The position numbers were made by a program, and so were the translations under genes. A stretch of DNA of 64,000 bases from contig NZ_CP133083.1 of the NCBI RefSeq assembly GCF_030908545.1, forward strand, positions 1,860,001 to 1,924,000. Reading direction: 5' to 3'. Numbering within the stretch: the stretch's first letter is position 1; the number at the start of each line of letters is the position of its first letter. The stretch comes from Nitrosomonas sp. sh817. GTDB lineage: Bacteria > Pseudomonadota > Gammaproteobacteria > Burkholderiales > Nitrosomonadaceae. The notes beneath the pieces were generated by a model. The model saw only the letters and a list, made by a program, of their open reading frames with translations, was not told the DNA's origin and ran no database searches. Positions 26,849-37,863 of this stretch are shown piece by piece.

Positions 26849-28159
26849 ATGAAATTATTAGTTATTGGCAATGGTGGCAGAGAACACGCGTTAGCGTGGA
26901 AGCTCAGCTTATCTCCACGGGTTCACAAAGTTTTTGTTGCTCCGGGAAATGCCGGCACCAGGTTGGAGCAAGGACTCGAGAACCTCCCAATAACTTCGTT
27001 TCCCGAGTTAATCGAATTCGCGAAAAAAGAACAAATTGCGTTAACAATAGTAGGGCCGGAAATCCCGCTAGCCGCTGGAATCGTTGATGAGTTCCGGGCC
27101 GCCGGTTTAAAAATTTTTGGCCCGACACAACAAGCGGCGCAGCTTGAAACATCAAAGACCTTTGCAAAAGACTTCATGATGCGGCATCACATTCCAACGG
27201 CTGCCTACTGTAGTTTTAATCAACCGGATCTTGCACATGCTTACATTGATCAGCATGGCGCGCCGTTGGTTATAAAGGCTGACGGCTTGGCGGCGGGAAA
27301 AGGCGTGATCATAGCCGATACCAATGAACAAGCCCATGCTGCGGTTAATGCACTCCTCGTTGAGAATAATCTTGGCGCTGCCGGTAACGAGATTATTATT
27401 GAGGAATATATTGAAGGAACGGAAGTCAGCTTTATCGTCATCACCGACGGCGTTCACATTCTACCTTTAGCAACCAGCCAGGATCATAAACGTCTTTTAG
27501 ACGGAAACCTTGGACCCAATACGGGTGGCATGGGCGCCTATTCACCCACGCCTTTTGTAACACCGAGCTTGCATGCCCAGATCATGCGCAATATCATCGA
27601 TCCGGTAATCAATGGAATGAGTAAGGAGGGCGTTGGCTATACCGGCTTTCTATATGCGGGACTAATGATTACCCCGGAAAATCAAGTTAAAGTATTAGAG
27701 TTTAATTGCCGCCTGGGTGATCCCGAGACTCAACCAATCCTGCTACGTTTAAGAAGTGATCTGGTAACGCTAATTGAGCATGCTGTTAATGGCACATTGG
27801 ACAAAGCCGCTATCGAATGGGATCGCCGCACCGCGCTTGGAATTGTCATGGCTGCCGCAGGTTACCCAGAAAACCCGAGAAAGAATGATGCCATCACCGG
27901 TCTAAGGGAGTTAATTACAGCGCAAGAACAGACTGATGACTTTCATATCTTTCAGGCCGGAACTGCCTTGGGAGGGCAAAGCGGTGATGAAATTGTTACG
28001 GCCGGCGGCCGCGTATTATGTGTGACGGCGTTAGGGGAAAATATTAAACTTGCCCAACAATCCGCTTATAAACTTATTGAAAAGATCCACTTTGACGGCT
28101 CCCAAGCCCGCCATGATATCGGATACCAAGGAATTAACTATCAACGGAAAAGCATTTAA
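26849..28159 (+). CDS. purD: Phosphoribosylamine-glycine ligase
   Basis: The 436-residue ATP-grasp enzyme makes glycinamide ribonucleotide, step two of purine synthesis. The N-terminal GNGGREHALAWKL, the ATP-grasp core KADGLAAGKGV and GGMGAYSPTP are intact. It is 14 bp behind purH and surely in the same transcript. It converges on flgL with a 16-bp gap. Confidence 0.95.
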   Translation: MKLLVIGNGGREHALAWKLSLSPRVHKVFVAPGNAGTRLEQGLENLPITSFPELIEFAKKEQIALTIVGPEIPLAAGIVDEFRAAGLKIFGPTQQAAQLETSKTFAKDFMMRHHIPTAAYCSFNQPDLAHAYIDQHGAPLVIKADGLAAGKGVIIADTNEQAHAAVNALLVENNLGAAGNEIIIEEYIEGTEVSFIVITDGVHILPLATSQDHKRLLDGNLGPNTGGMGAYSPTPFVTPSLHAQIMRNIIDPVINGMSKEGVGYTGFLYAGLMITPENQVKVLEFNCRLGDPETQPILLRLRSDLVTLIEHAVNGTLDKAAIEWDRRTALGIVMAAAGYPENPRKNDAITGLRELITAQEQTDDFHIFQAGTALGGQSGDEIVTAGGRVLCVTALGENIKLAQQSAYKLIEKIHFDGSQARHDIGYQGINYQRKSI

Positions 28160-28175
28160 ATAAAATGCTGCATTG

Positions 28176-29384
28176 TTAAATGTAGTTAAACAGCGATAAA
28201 CCCGATACCTTAACATAGGATTGTTGCGCTGCTTCCAAATAAAGTTGCTGTCTTTTCAGATCCGATATAGCCTTTGCAAAATCCACATCCTGCAGACTCG
28301 ATAGTAATTGCTCAAACTGAATATTTTGATCATCGCCAACACTCTCGAGTGTTTCGATTTCTTGCAATCGAGCACCAATTGATGCTTGCTTGGCAAGTAC
28401 ATGCTCCAAACTATTATTAACATTTTGCAGTACTGAGTTCAGACTATTTGACAGCCGTGTTCCTCCGGGCTGACCGCTTGCCGGTGTTTCAAGCGCTGTA
28501 ATCAAATCGCTCACCGTATTAAAAATACTGTGATTCTGACTTGGCGATACTGTAAATTTATCGCCATTAGCTGGATTACCCTTGACACTTAACTGCATGC
28601 CATCAAAGCTAATGACGCCGTTACTTGAATAAGGATTTCCTGATGAAACAGTCGCGGAAGTTGTGATATTCACAATATCATAAGTCGTCACACCGGCAGA
28701 TACATTAAAAGTTATTTCGTAATCATCGCCAGTCAGGCTTGCTGGAGTTATTACCGAACCCACATCAATAACGCCAGTACCGGTATTTAAAGAATCGGCG
28801 GCGGTTGAAAAAACACCATTACCATTCTTAATACGCTCAAAAATATCTGTCCCGGAATCACTAACAGCAAGCTGGCGTGCAGAGCCGACTTGATTCAATC
28901 GCTGCCCTTGGTCTCCCGCGTATGTAACAGTGAGTCCGGTCTGGACAAAGGGTTTCGTATGTGCTTGATATCCTGAAAATAGATACTGCCCCTTTTCATC
29001 CGTTGTGTTTGACAAACCAACGAGAGATTCAAGATGGCTGCGTAATTCCGTCGCCAGAATTTTGCGCTCATTATCGGTTAACGATGAATTCCCGGCATAG
29101 ACCGCTGTACTGTGAAGGTCCTGCAACAATGTCGTGACTTTTCTCAATACATTTTCTTCTAATGACAATGACGAATTAGCGCTGGTGCGATTAACGGAAT
29201 ATTGCTCATTAAGTGATGCCGATTGCGCGATATTTAATACTTGAGCGGCTGAAATAGGATCATCAGAGGGTGTCAGAATTCTTCTGCCAGTGGAAAGCTG
29301 TTGTTGTGTTTTAATCAGCTTCTCCTGCTGCTGAAGCATCATGTTAGTACCGCTTTCATACATCGTATTAGTACTGATACGCAT
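28176..29384 (-). CDS. flgL: Flagellar hook-filament junction protein FlgL (HAP3)
   Basis: The 402-residue protein begins MRISTNTMYESGTNMML and ends with a flagellin-like coiled coil (DLKRQQLYLEAAQQSYVKVS). Both ends match the flagellin/HAP3 D0-D1 domains. FlgL joins the hook to the filament together with FlgK. The ATG at 29384 follows GGAAGGCGG; an extension to 29399 has no support. It is the last gene of the flgB-L operon. Confidence 0.93.
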   Translation of the reverse strand: MRISTNTMYESGTNMMLQQQEKLIKTQQQLSTGRRILTPSDDPISAAQVLNIAQSASLNEQYSVNRTSANSSLSLEENVLRKVTTLLQDLHSTAVYAGNSSLTDNERKILATELRSHLESLVGLSNTTDEKGQYLFSGYQAHTKPFVQTGLTVTYAGDQGQRLNQVGSARQLAVSDSGTDIFERIKNGNGVFSTAADSLNTGTGVIDVGSVITPASLTGDDYEITFNVSAGVTTYDIVNITTSATVSSGNPYSSNGVISFDGMQLSVKGNPANGDKFTVSPSQNHSIFNTVSDLITALETPASGQPGGTRLSNSLNSVLQNVNNSLEHVLAKQASIGARLQEIETLESVGDDQNIQFEQLLSSLQDVDFAKAISDLKRQQLYLEAAQQSYVKVSGLSLFNYI

Positions 29385-29407
29385 TTTTCCGCCTTCCACT
29401 TAAAAAT

Positions 29408-31312
29408 TTAACCAAATCGAAGGATCGAATCAAACAAAGTTTTACTCAATTCAATGACTTTGCTCGAAGCTTGGTAAACTTGCTGAAATCGCAGCAGGTT
29501 TGCGGCTTCTTCATCCAAATTAACACCTGATATCGACTGAATGGAATTTTGTGTCTGTGTCAATAAATTGGCCTGTGCTTTACTCGTAACTTCCAATTCA
29601 CGCGTTTTATTACCTATCTCGCTGACTAATTGCCCATAGGCAGATTGGTAAGTTGCTGTACCATTCTGAATAGTATTAGTGGATTGCAATGCCCCTAGTT
29701 GCAGGATATTGCGATTATCTGAAACGCCACTGTTATTTGGTGTTATTGTAAAAACATCTCCCACCGCTGGACTTCCGCTAATTTGGAAGGTAAAGCCATT
29801 AAAACTGATGTCAGTACCAGAAGAATACGCTTGACCAGTCACCGGTAGTCCAGTACCAATACCTGCTACATCAAAGGTACCCGGTGGAGTTCCAGTAAAT
29901 GTTATTGTGAGCGGTTGCTGGAGATTAGTATCCAGCGGTAATGGATTGACCGATCCAGCACTAATTGTTCCAGTACCAGTATTCGTCAAAGCAGCACTGG
30001 TACGATTAGGGGCAGCCGCTGCAATTTTAGTGGTATCGGTAATATTGACCGCAATATCTTTGGCGCCATTGACGGTGGGTTGTATCTGAAATCTTTCATT
30101 TGCTTGCATCGAAGCAAAGGATACAGTTATCCCATCAAGTGTTATTGGAAATACATTCGAAGGAGTCGTAGAAGTATTATCCGATAATCTCGTCAATGTG
30201 TAATTTGTACCATCATAAGAAAATTGGTAATTGCTGGTCGTTAAAGCGCTATAGTCGGTTATCTGCGAGGTGATATTCGAAGCAATATTATTGGTTGATG
30301 CAGAAATTACTTTGGGAGATGGTAAATTAAAAAACGCTTCTCCCATATCGCCATTGAGATCCATCCCTAACTGATGCTGTGCATTGAATGTTTGTGCCAA
30401 ATTGATTGCAATTCTCCCCAGCGCATTATGCGCATTATCAAGGGACTCGTTACGAAAAGCCAAAAGTCCGCCCAAAGTTCCGCCAGAAATCTGTTTCTCC
30501 GGTAGCTGAATGACGCTTGAGCCATTCATCAGCCCGATTGTTAATTTCTCAGGAGCATCGGGAGATTTCATTGCTTGGAGCGATAATGTTTGAGCACCCA
30601 CGACCAGCGCCTGACCTGATCCGACATAAACATTTACTGTGCCGTCGGTTTGCCGGACTGTATCGGTATTAATTATTTTATTTAATTGATTGATAAGATC
30701 ATCCCGCTGGTCCAGCATATCATTAGCTGGGTGTCCGCCGGCGGCGCCCTCCGCCCAAATTATTTGTTGATTAATCTGGGAAATCTGCCCGGCTAAGGAA
30801 TTGATCTCTGCAACCGCACTGGTTATCTGCGTATTGACGCCATCTTTGATTTGCGTGATGCGTTGATCCATGCTGTGAAAACGCGAGACAAGCGCTTCAG
30901 CATTGCTTAGCATTGATTGCCGCGAAGGTATGACCGATGAATTGGTAGCAACATCCTGTATGGCAGTGAAAAATTTTTGCAGCGTTGGAGAAAGCCCGGA
31001 TGTGGATTCAGCTAACATATTATCCAATTGCTTTATTTCATTATAATTGCTATCCAGCGCTTGACTCTGCGATTGGATTTGCAATGACTGACTAACCAGA
31101 AACTGATTAAAAATGCGATGAACAGTGGCTGCGCTGACACCACGCCCGACAAAACCAGCACCAGTAGATTGAGAAGTATTCGTAGTTAATATCAGTTTCT
31201 GCCGATTAAAACCGGGCGTGTTAGCATTGCTGATATTATGACTCGTCGTCAATAACTGATTTTGTGACGTCAATAGTCCAGAATATCCAACATCAAGAAT
31301 ACTGTTTCCCAT
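29408..31312 (-). CDS. flgK: Flagellar hook-associated protein FlgK (HAP1)
   Basis: The 634-residue protein has the rod/hook family N-terminus (ILDVGYSGLLTSQNQLLTTS with SNANTPGFNRQ) and the C-terminal hook motif NLDEEAANLLRFQQVYQAS. The variable middle is about 300 residues, with Gly/Thr/Asn-rich beta domains. FlgK is the first junction protein on the hook tip. Confidence 0.94.
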   Translation of the reverse strand: MGNSILDVGYSGLLTSQNQLLTTSHNISNANTPGFNRQKLILTTNTSQSTGAGFVGRGVSAATVHRIFNQFLVSQSLQIQSQSQALDSNYNEIKQLDNMLAESTSGLSPTLQKFFTAIQDVATNSSVIPSRQSMLSNAEALVSRFHSMDQRITQIKDGVNTQITSAVAEINSLAGQISQINQQIIWAEGAAGGHPANDMLDQRDDLINQLNKIINTDTVRQTDGTVNVYVGSGQALVVGAQTLSLQAMKSPDAPEKLTIGLMNGSSVIQLPEKQISGGTLGGLLAFRNESLDNAHNALGRIAINLAQTFNAQHQLGMDLNGDMGEAFFNLPSPKVISASTNNIASNITSQITDYSALTTSNYQFSYDGTNYTLTRLSDNTSTTPSNVFPITLDGITVSFASMQANERFQIQPTVNGAKDIAVNITDTTKIAAAAPNRTSAALTNTGTGTISAGSVNPLPLDTNLQQPLTITFTGTPPGTFDVAGIGTGLPVTGQAYSSGTDISFNGFTFQISGSPAVGDVFTITPNNSGVSDNRNILQLGALQSTNTIQNGTATYQSAYGQLVSEIGNKTRELEVTSKAQANLLTQTQNSIQSISGVNLDEEAANLLRFQQVYQASSKVIELSKTLFDSILRFG

Positions 31313-31391
31313 AATTTATAACTAGTTCTTTAAATTAATTAATATGGAGATGATATCGGCAAAATCATAAAAGAATTAAAAATTTCGTCTG

Positions 31392-32396
31392 TTAAATGAA
31401 TTCCCGATTTTGTAATCTTTCGCTATTAAGTATCCGAAGCAATTTCTCGGCATATTGAGGATCTGTCGCATAACCTGCACGTTGCAGGCCGTTTGCAAAT
31501 GACGCTGGATCTGTTGATTGCAAGACTTTTGCATAACGTGGGTTATCGGCTAGTAATCTCGCGTAGTCATGAAACCCTTCGGCATATGAGTTATAAGCGC
31601 GAAATTTTTCGACAGTCTTTTGTGGCACACCATTAATATATTCAGTGGTCATTGTCTCCACTACGTCCCCCTTCCAATTCGCCCCGGCTTTGATTCCGAA
31701 TAAATTATAGCTAGGACTGTTATCAGCATGTCGTATCTCATGCTTACCCCAGCCGCTCTCAAGCGCAGCTTGTGCTAGCATGAAATGAGGAGGAATTCCT
31801 GTCGATTGGGCGGCAGTTTTTGCATGGGGGAGAAGCATTTCAATAAAATTAGCAGAGGAATTTGGTAAACCACCCGATTGTCGATCTCTTTTGACAGGAT
31901 TAACAAAAATTTCATTTGTATGATTTATGTTATCTACCGATGTCATCGATTTCATCGAACTTGGGGCGCCCGGCCATAACTCTTCTGATTTGTCATTCGA
32001 ATGCCCGCTCTTTGTCAGTGCCGATTGATGAATAGTTTGAAGGGATGACAAAATCGCATCCGTTTGGCTTATCGACTGAACTGGAACCGAATCTGCACTC
32101 CTGGCCAATTGTTTGACCATGATATTGGCAATACCGATCCCTCGCGTCGACAATTGCTGTGCAAGTTGCTGGTCATACATCTGCGTAAAGAATTGCGTCT
32201 GCCGGCTCTCAAACAATCCATCTTTTGGAGTAGCCTCACGCATACTTTTAAGAAGCATATTCATAAATAAAGCTTCAAATTGTTGCGCAGCCTTGTGTAA
32301 AGCCTGGTCCGGGTCCCGCTTGACCAAGCCATGTAAATCATCAAGGCCTTTGGTGTCGATCGCAAGTTTACTTGAGAGATCCGGTGAAATAATCAT
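31392..32396 (-). CDS. flgJ: Flagellar rod assembly protein / muramidase FlgJ
   Basis: The 334-residue protein has the N-terminal rod-capping domain (AAQQFEALFMNMLLKSMREA) and a C-terminal glucosaminidase domain (LAQAALESGWGKHEI with the catalytic Glu). It caps the growing rod and cuts peptidoglycan so that the rod can cross. Both domains are present, as in the beta/gamma-proteobacterial dual form. Confidence 0.93.
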   Translation of the reverse strand: MIISPDLSSKLAIDTKGLDDLHGLVKRDPDQALHKAAQQFEALFMNMLLKSMREATPKDGLFESRQTQFFTQMYDQQLAQQLSTRGIGIANIMVKQLARSADSVPVQSISQTDAILSSLQTIHQSALTKSGHSNDKSEELWPGAPSSMKSMTSVDNINHTNEIFVNPVKRDRQSGGLPNSSANFIEMLLPHAKTAAQSTGIPPHFMLAQAALESGWGKHEIRHADNSPSYNLFGIKAGANWKGDVVETMTTEYINGVPQKTVEKFRAYNSYAEGFHDYARLLADNPRYAKVLQSTDPASFANGLQRAGYATDPQYAEKLLRILNSERLQNREFI

Positions 32397-32414
32397 AAGA
32401 AACCAATCGGTAAG

Positions 32415-33524
32415 TTAAATAATTTCCAAATCGGCACGGAGGGAACCCGCGGCTTTTAATGCTTGCAAGATAGACAAAAGATCTTGCGTGGTTGCGCCGA
32501 TTGCCGTTAGAGCTTTCACAACTTCACCCAAATCCGCGCCATTTGGAAGCAACATTAAATTTCCCTCGTCCGTGCGAATCTCAACCTGAGAGCGCTGAGT
32601 GACAACTGTTTCTCCCCGTTGCGCAAACGGCCCGGGCTGGCTGATAACTGGTTCTGTATTAATAATAATCGATAAATTCCCATGTGCGATTGCACTCGTT
32701 TCAAGGGTTACGGACTGATTCATCACCACCGAACCGGTTCTGGAATTAACAATGACCTTTGCTGGTGCCTTCGCCGGAATCACATCGATACTTTCAATCT
32801 GAGAAATAAAATTGATTCGCTGACTATTGTCAGCCGGGGCCTTTACTTGTATGACACGCCCATCGACTGCAGCTGCCGCTGTTGGATATAATTTGTTGAT
32901 AGCTTCAACGATACGATTCACTGTAGAGAAATCCGTTGCATTCAATTCCAGATTGATAAAATCTCCTTGTCCAACCGATGTTTGTATTTCTCGCTCAACG
33001 ATTCCACCACCTGAAATCCTACCCACACTGAGATGATTGACCTGGACGCTGCTTCCTCCAGCCGCGGCTCCGATACCCCCTACTAAAACACTTCCTTGCG
33101 CCATCGCGTATACCTGATTATCTGCCCCCTTCAATGGCGTCATCAGCAATGTTCCTCCGCGCAGGCTTTTCGCATTGCCCATCGAAGATACCGTCACATC
33201 GATCTGCTGCCCAGGTTTTGCAAAAGCCGGTAATGTCGCTGTCACCATAACTGCTGCCACATTCCGTAACTGCAAATTTGTTCCGGGAGGTAAATTAATA
33301 CCAAGCTGACCCAGCATGCTAATCACACTTTGAACGGTAAAGGGCGTTTGCGTTGTCATGTCACCGCTGCCATCCAAACCGACAACCAGACCGTATCCAA
33401 TTAACTGGTTGTTACGAACCCCTTGGATGGACGCCAGATCCTTAATGCGATCAGCGCTACTGATACTTGGCAGCAATAAACCGATCGTCAAGATCCAAAC
33501 GAAGACTTTATTAACTCTTCTCAT
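32415..33524 (-). CDS. flgI: Flagellar P-ring protein FlgI
   Basis: A signal peptide ending near SSADRIKDLA and the motif GVRNNQLIGYGLVVGLDGSGD identify FlgI, the periplasmic P-ring subunit. The C-terminus is the conserved end (LQALKAAGSLRADLEII). The ATG at 33524 is preferred over a TTG two codons upstream. Confidence 0.94.
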   Translation of the reverse strand: MRRVNKVFVWILTIGLLLPSISSADRIKDLASIQGVRNNQLIGYGLVVGLDGSGDMTTQTPFTVQSVISMLGQLGINLPPGTNLQLRNVAAVMVTATLPAFAKPGQQIDVTVSSMGNAKSLRGGTLLMTPLKGADNQVYAMAQGSVLVGGIGAAAGGSSVQVNHLSVGRISGGGIVEREIQTSVGQGDFINLELNATDFSTVNRIVEAINKLYPTAAAAVDGRVIQVKAPADNSQRINFISQIESIDVIPAKAPAKVIVNSRTGSVVMNQSVTLETSAIAHGNLSIIINTEPVISQPGPFAQRGETVVTQRSQVEIRTDEGNLMLLPNGADLGEVVKALTAIGATTQDLLSILQALKAAGSLRADLEII

Positions 33525-33563
33525 AATCAAATTTCGCTCAAGTCGATAAGCATTCGTACGAGA

Positions 33564-34298
33564 TTAGAATGGCGATACATTAAGAAAGAAACGCGACAAC
33601 CAGCCCATCGTTTGAGCCTCATCGATATACCCATTACCGCGATACTCAATGCGCGCATCCGCAATCTGGGTTGAAGAAATGGTATTCGCCATGATATGAA
33701 TCGGGTTGACTACTCCGGAGAGTCTTATAAATTCTTGTCCTTGGTTAATACCGATTTGCTTTTCTCCACTTACTACGAGATTTCCGTTCGGCAATGCTTC
33801 GATGACTGTGACCGTAATCGTGCCTTTGAAATCATTTTTACTCGAACTTTCACCACCACCATCAAATTTATTGTTATTTTTTGCTTCCATCGTTGCATGT
33901 TTCGTCAATAGCTTCAACGGAACTCCTAGCAAACTCGGAACTGAAAAATCTATGCTGCCCGAACGATCAACATTGCTTCCGGAACTTTTGCTGGCATTGG
34001 TTCTTTCATTCAATGTAACAATGATCGTATCGCCAACACCGCGCGCTCTCCTATCTTCAAATAACGGTGTATAACGAACCCCACCTGTGGTGCTATTGAT
34101 CGCTTGAAGAATTGATCCATTCGGTTGGGTAACTGCCAAACTTTGATGAAATGGACGCAATGTATTGGGTTGATGAGTAGAAGTTGCCGGCGTCATAGCG
34201 CAACCTGATAGCAATATGATGGCTATTAGCAATACAAAAGAACCGTTACGAGCTACCACTTGAATACACTTATCCATCATGATCGTTAACCCCATCAT
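33564..34298 (-). CDS. flgH: Flagellar L-ring lipoprotein FlgH
   Basis: The lipobox LLSGC and the motifs [19 protein letters not shown] and [17 protein letters not shown] identify FlgH, the outer-membrane L-ring subunit. The start overlaps the flgG stop by 4 bp (ATGA). An internal ATG eight codons later would shorten the long pre-signal region and may be the true start. Confidence 0.92.
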   Translation of the reverse strand: MMGLTIMMDKCIQVVARNGSFVLLIAIILLSGCAMTPATSTHQPNTLRPFHQSLAVTQPNGSILQAINSTTGGVRYTPLFEDRRARGVGDTIIVTLNERTNASKSSGSNVDRSGSIDFSVPSLLGVPLKLLTKHATMEAKNNNKFDGGGESSSKNDFKGTITVTVIEALPNGNLVVSGEKQIGINQGQEFIRLSGVVNPIHIMANTISSTQIADARIEYRGNGYIDEAQTMGWLSRFFLNVSPF

Positions 34299-35083
34299 AA
34301 CTGAGCTAGTCTTTGCAGCATCTGATCCGATGTTTCTACCGACTTTGAATTCAGCTCGTAGGCACGCTGTGTTTGGATCATATTGACCAGTTCTTCTACA
34401 ACATTGACATTTGATGTTTCGACATAATTCTGATCCAATACGCCTAACCCATTGGTTCCAGGTGCATTCTGGTTCGGTGTGCCGCTAGATGCGGTTTCCA
34501 AATACAAATTTTCTCCGACCCTTTGTAAACCAGACGGATTAATGAAACTCGCTAACTGGAAATTTCCCAATTGAATCTGTTGTGTCCCGGTACCGCCAGG
34601 AACCGTGGCTGATACCGTCCCGTCTCGCGCGATTGTGATACCCAAAGCATTAGGAGGAACAACGATAGCCGGTTGAACCGGATACCCGCTGGAAGTAACA
34701 AGCTGCCCATTGAGATCAAGTTGAAAGGCTCCGTCCCGGGTATAAGCCGTTGTACCGTCAGGCATCAGAACTTGGAAAAAACCAACGCCTCGGATTGCAA
34801 CATCTCTTTGATTATCTGTATGTTGCGGCACACCCTGGGTAAAAATGGTTTCTGTCGCTACCGGCTTGACGCCGGTACCAATCTGCAAACCTGATGGCAA
34901 TTGTGTCTGCTGTGACGATTGCGCGCCTGGTTGCCGTATCGTCTGATACAGCAAATCTTCAAATACTGCGCGAGATCGTTTAAAACCGTTGGTACTGACG
35001 TTGGCCAAATTATTGGCAATTACATCCAGCTTGGTTTGTTGCGCTTCCAACCCGGTTTTAGAAATCCATAACGAACGTATCAT
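34295..35083 (-). CDS. flgG: Flagellar distal rod protein FlgG
   Basis: The 262-residue protein starts [20 protein letters not shown] with the rod signature [20 protein letters not shown]. The C-terminal [20 protein letters not shown] is canonical. FlgG forms the distal rod. The length is exactly as expected. Confidence 0.95.
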   Translation of the reverse strand: MIRSLWISKTGLEAQQTKLDVIANNLANVSTNGFKRSRAVFEDLLYQTIRQPGAQSSQQTQLPSGLQIGTGVKPVATETIFTQGVPQHTDNQRDVAIRGVGFFQVLMPDGTTAYTRDGAFQLDLNGQLVTSSGYPVQPAIVVPPNALGITIARDGTVSATVPGGTGTQQIQLGNFQLASFINPSGLQRVGENLYLETASSGTPNQNAPGTNGLGVLDQNYVETSNVNVVEELVNMIQTQRAYELNSKSVETSDQMLQRLAQL

Positions 35084-35109
35084 TGATGATAAACCTCAAT
35101 TTTATTGAC

Positions 35110-35856
35110 TTAAACTCTTACCAACATAATCTGGCTTGCCTGCTGCGCATTCTTCTCTGCGTTATCAAGCATCTTCATCTGCATATCGAACTGCCGTGCT
35201 AAAGCGATCATACTCACCATCTCGTTGACAACATTCACGTTACTCCCCTCCAGTGTACCGTCGATCAAACGGACTCTCGCTTCAGCTGGCGCTTCTTTGC
35301 CATCTTTAAGGCGAAATAATCCATCGTTCCCTTTGACAAGATCGCCATCCGCCGGGTCAACCAACTTAATGCGTCCAACCGTCGCAACGGTATTCGGTAG
35401 TGCGTTCAATGGTACTGTTGATACTGTCCCATCCACACCTATCGTGATGCGTGAATCCGGTGGAACTGTAATAAAACCACCGGTCGCTCCTTTTACTTTT
35501 AAACCATTGTGCGTTAATAACAAGCCATTGGGACTCACCTGCAAGCTGCCATTCCTCGTATAGGCCTCTTCGCCATTATCGAGTTGCACGGTAATCCAAC
35601 CGGAACCACGAACTGCAACATCGAGATCACGCCCAGTTGTCTCCAGCGGTCCCGATGCGAAATCGGCGCCCGTCGTCGTATCCACCACAAAAGCACGTGT
35701 TGGCAAGCCATCACCAAATATGGGTACCGCCCGGAAAGCGTTTGTTTCAGAGCGAAACCCTGTTGTCGAAGCATTCGCGAGGTTATGAGCCACCGTCGCT
35801 TGTTGATTCAGCGTATGGTTAGCGCCAGTCATTGAGGTATAAATTAGCCGATCCAT
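35110..35856 (-). CDS. flgF: Flagellar proximal rod protein FlgF
   Basis: The 248-residue rod protein begins MDRLIYTSMTGANHTLNQQA and has the rod motif HNLANASTTGFRSE. The C-terminal segment EGSNVNVVNEMVSMIALARQ matches the family. It forms part of the proximal rod, next to FlgG in both gene order and structure. Confidence 0.94.
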   Translation of the reverse strand: MDRLIYTSMTGANHTLNQQATVAHNLANASTTGFRSETNAFRAVPIFGDGLPTRAFVVDTTTGADFASGPLETTGRDLDVAVRGSGWITVQLDNGEEAYTRNGSLQVSPNGLLLTHNGLKVKGATGGFITVPPDSRITIGVDGTVSTVPLNALPNTVATVGRIKLVDPADGDLVKGNDGLFRLKDGKEAPAEARVRLIDGTLEGSNVNVVNEMVSMIALARQFDMQMKMLDNAEKNAQQASQIMLVRV

Positions 35857-35905
35857 TTTTTATGCAACTCCAAGTGATTCTGATGTTTGCATCACAAAAT
35901 CAACA

Positions 35906-37171
35906 CTAAATCTGAGTAATGGTTTGAATAATCTGATCTTGTGTTTCAATTTGTTTAGCACTGGCCTGATACATGCGCTGTGCTGAAATCATTTTTACTA
36001 GCTCGGCTGTAAGATCAACGTTAGATTCTTCGATGGCATTCGATTGCAAGGATCCTAAATTTCCGGTTTTTGGCACACCTACCAGAGGTTCACCGGATGC
36101 TGGTGATTCAGCCCAATGACCATCTCCAATCGGCACCAGCCCTTGAGGATTGACAAAGTTTGCCAGAACGATTTGAGCCAGTGTTTTGGTTTGGCCGCTA
36201 CTATAATTGCCCAGAATGATACCATCGGCACTGATGGTAAAGCCTGACATACGACCGGACGTATAACCATCTTGCGTTAATGCATTAACGCCAAAAGGAG
36301 AACCGAATTGCGTCGCCGTAGTGAGGTCCAGCGTGATGGTCTGTGGCGATACGCCGCCGAAAAGTGGATCAATTGCACTGAAGTCGATTTCAACATCCAA
36401 CTTATCAGTGATATTTTGAAGAACACCTTCGCCATCAAACTCCATTGACTGAGAAGGATTTCCATCAATGGTAACGCCTACGGGCAAACCAGCGGTGGTG
36501 ACTTCTCCATCGACAGTTGCATAGGCGGTCCAGGTATTCGCTACTGTATCGGATTTCTTGAAAAATAAAGATAGAACATGGGAATTACCGAGACTATCAA
36601 TGACGGTACCGGAAGTGGTACTTTCATAGGTTTTTGGATCGGTCGCACTAAAGGCGGTTGCAACTCCGGTCTTACGAGCATCCAAATTAAATCCAACATC
36701 GAACGCGGTGGTTGCTTGCGGCGCCAAATCGGCAGTGCTGAATTTTAAGTTTGTCGGAATACTCCCAGCTTGAATATCGCCGTTCTCATCTGCCATATAA
36801 CCGGTTAGATTGGCGCCGGAGGCATCTACAATAAAGCCCGAATCATCGATATGGAATTGTCCGTTTCTGCTGTAGCTGATCGCTCCATTATCGCTCATCC
36901 GGAAAAACCCCTGACTTTGAATCGCAATATCCAACGGGTTACTGGTTGGCGTGATGTTTCCTTGGCCGAATTGCTGAGCGATTGAAGATATCTTTGCACC
37001 GATACCGATTTGCGCATTGTCGGTTCCCTCCATCGAATTCGCAAAAATGTCGGAAAATTGTGCAATGGATTGCTTAAACCCTGCGGTGTTCGCATTGGCA
37101 ATATTATTGCCGATCACATCCAAATTCGTCGATGCCGCATTCAGTCCGCTTAAACCGTGTTGAAAGCCCAT
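35906..37171 (-). CDS. flgE: Flagellar hook protein FlgE
   Basis: The 421-residue hook subunit starts MGFQHGLSGLNAASTNLDVI with NNIANANTAGFKQSIAQFSD. The C-terminus NAIEESNVDLTAELVKMISA is standard. The central D1-D2 domains are intact in length. Confidence 0.95.
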   Translation of the reverse strand: MGFQHGLSGLNAASTNLDVIGNNIANANTAGFKQSIAQFSDIFANSMEGTDNAQIGIGAKISSIAQQFGQGNITPTSNPLDIAIQSQGFFRMSDNGAISYSRNGQFHIDDSGFIVDASGANLTGYMADENGDIQAGSIPTNLKFSTADLAPQATTAFDVGFNLDARKTGVATAFSATDPKTYESTTSGTVIDSLGNSHVLSLFFKKSDTVANTWTAYATVDGEVTTAGLPVGVTIDGNPSQSMEFDGEGVLQNITDKLDVEIDFSAIDPLFGGVSPQTITLDLTTATQFGSPFGVNALTQDGYTSGRMSGFTISADGIILGNYSSGQTKTLAQIVLANFVNPQGLVPIGDGHWAESPASGEPLVGVPKTGNLGSLQSNAIEESNVDLTAELVKMISAQRMYQASAKQIETQDQIIQTITQI

Positions 37172-37183
37172 TGTATTCTCCTA

Positions 37184-37852
37184 TCAAAATACCTGTTTAA
37201 TGTTTGCCAAGCTAACCATTCCCAATTCATCCCCCATATCCAGAAGGGTGTCATCTTTGCCAGGCGTCACACTTTGCACGAGCCCGAATGCAAGCGTATC
37301 GACTTTAACGTCCTTGCCACCCTGCTTTGCGGTCACCGCAAAGGTGTAATCGCCATCCGCCGCCTTCGAGCCGCTATCGGTCATACCGTCCCATGCGATC
37401 GTACTGATTCCTGATGGCTGTACACCCAATTCCATTTTGCGAACCGCGATTCCTGCGCTATCGAGAATCGTTACATTGAGTTGATCAACCGCTTGTTCCA
37501 AATTGACGCCAGCAATCGCGCCATCTTTGTCCAACGTGATTAATTTGCCGGGAACAAATGCATGATGGCCAATCATCCCCAATGCTTCGACAGATCGATT
37601 CTCTTCCGAACTTGAAACCAATTTCTGCAAGGTGGAATTCAATTTATCAATACCCGAGACTGTGCTGATTTGTGCTATTTGACTGGTTACTTCGGCATTA
37701 TCAAGCGGCTTCAAGGGATCTTGATTCTTCATCTGGGTAACTAAAAGCTTTAAAAACCGATCTTGCGGATTCTCGGCATCTTTTTTATTCGTAATTCCTG
37801 TCGTTACACCCGATGCAATTGTTTGCAAGTTAACTGGCTGAACTGATTCCAT
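37184..37852 (-). CDS. flgD: Flagellar hook cap / assembly protein FlgD
   Basis: The 222-residue hook scaffold has the FlgD motif DRFLKLLVTQMKNQDPLKPL and a C-terminal FlgD Ig-like/Tudor-like region (TIAWDGMTDSGSKAADGDYT). It caps the growing hook and leaves before the filament forms. Confidence 0.94.
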   Translation of the reverse strand: MESVQPVNLQTIASGVTTGITNKKDAENPQDRFLKLLVTQMKNQDPLKPLDNAEVTSQIAQISTVSGIDKLNSTLQKLVSSSEENRSVEALGMIGHHAFVPGKLITLDKDGAIAGVNLEQAVDQLNVTILDSAGIAVRKMELGVQPSGISTIAWDGMTDSGSKAADGDYTFAVTAKQGGKDVKVDTLAFGLVQSVTPGKDDTLLDMGDELGMVSLANIKQVF

Positions 37853-37863
37853 TACCTTCTCCT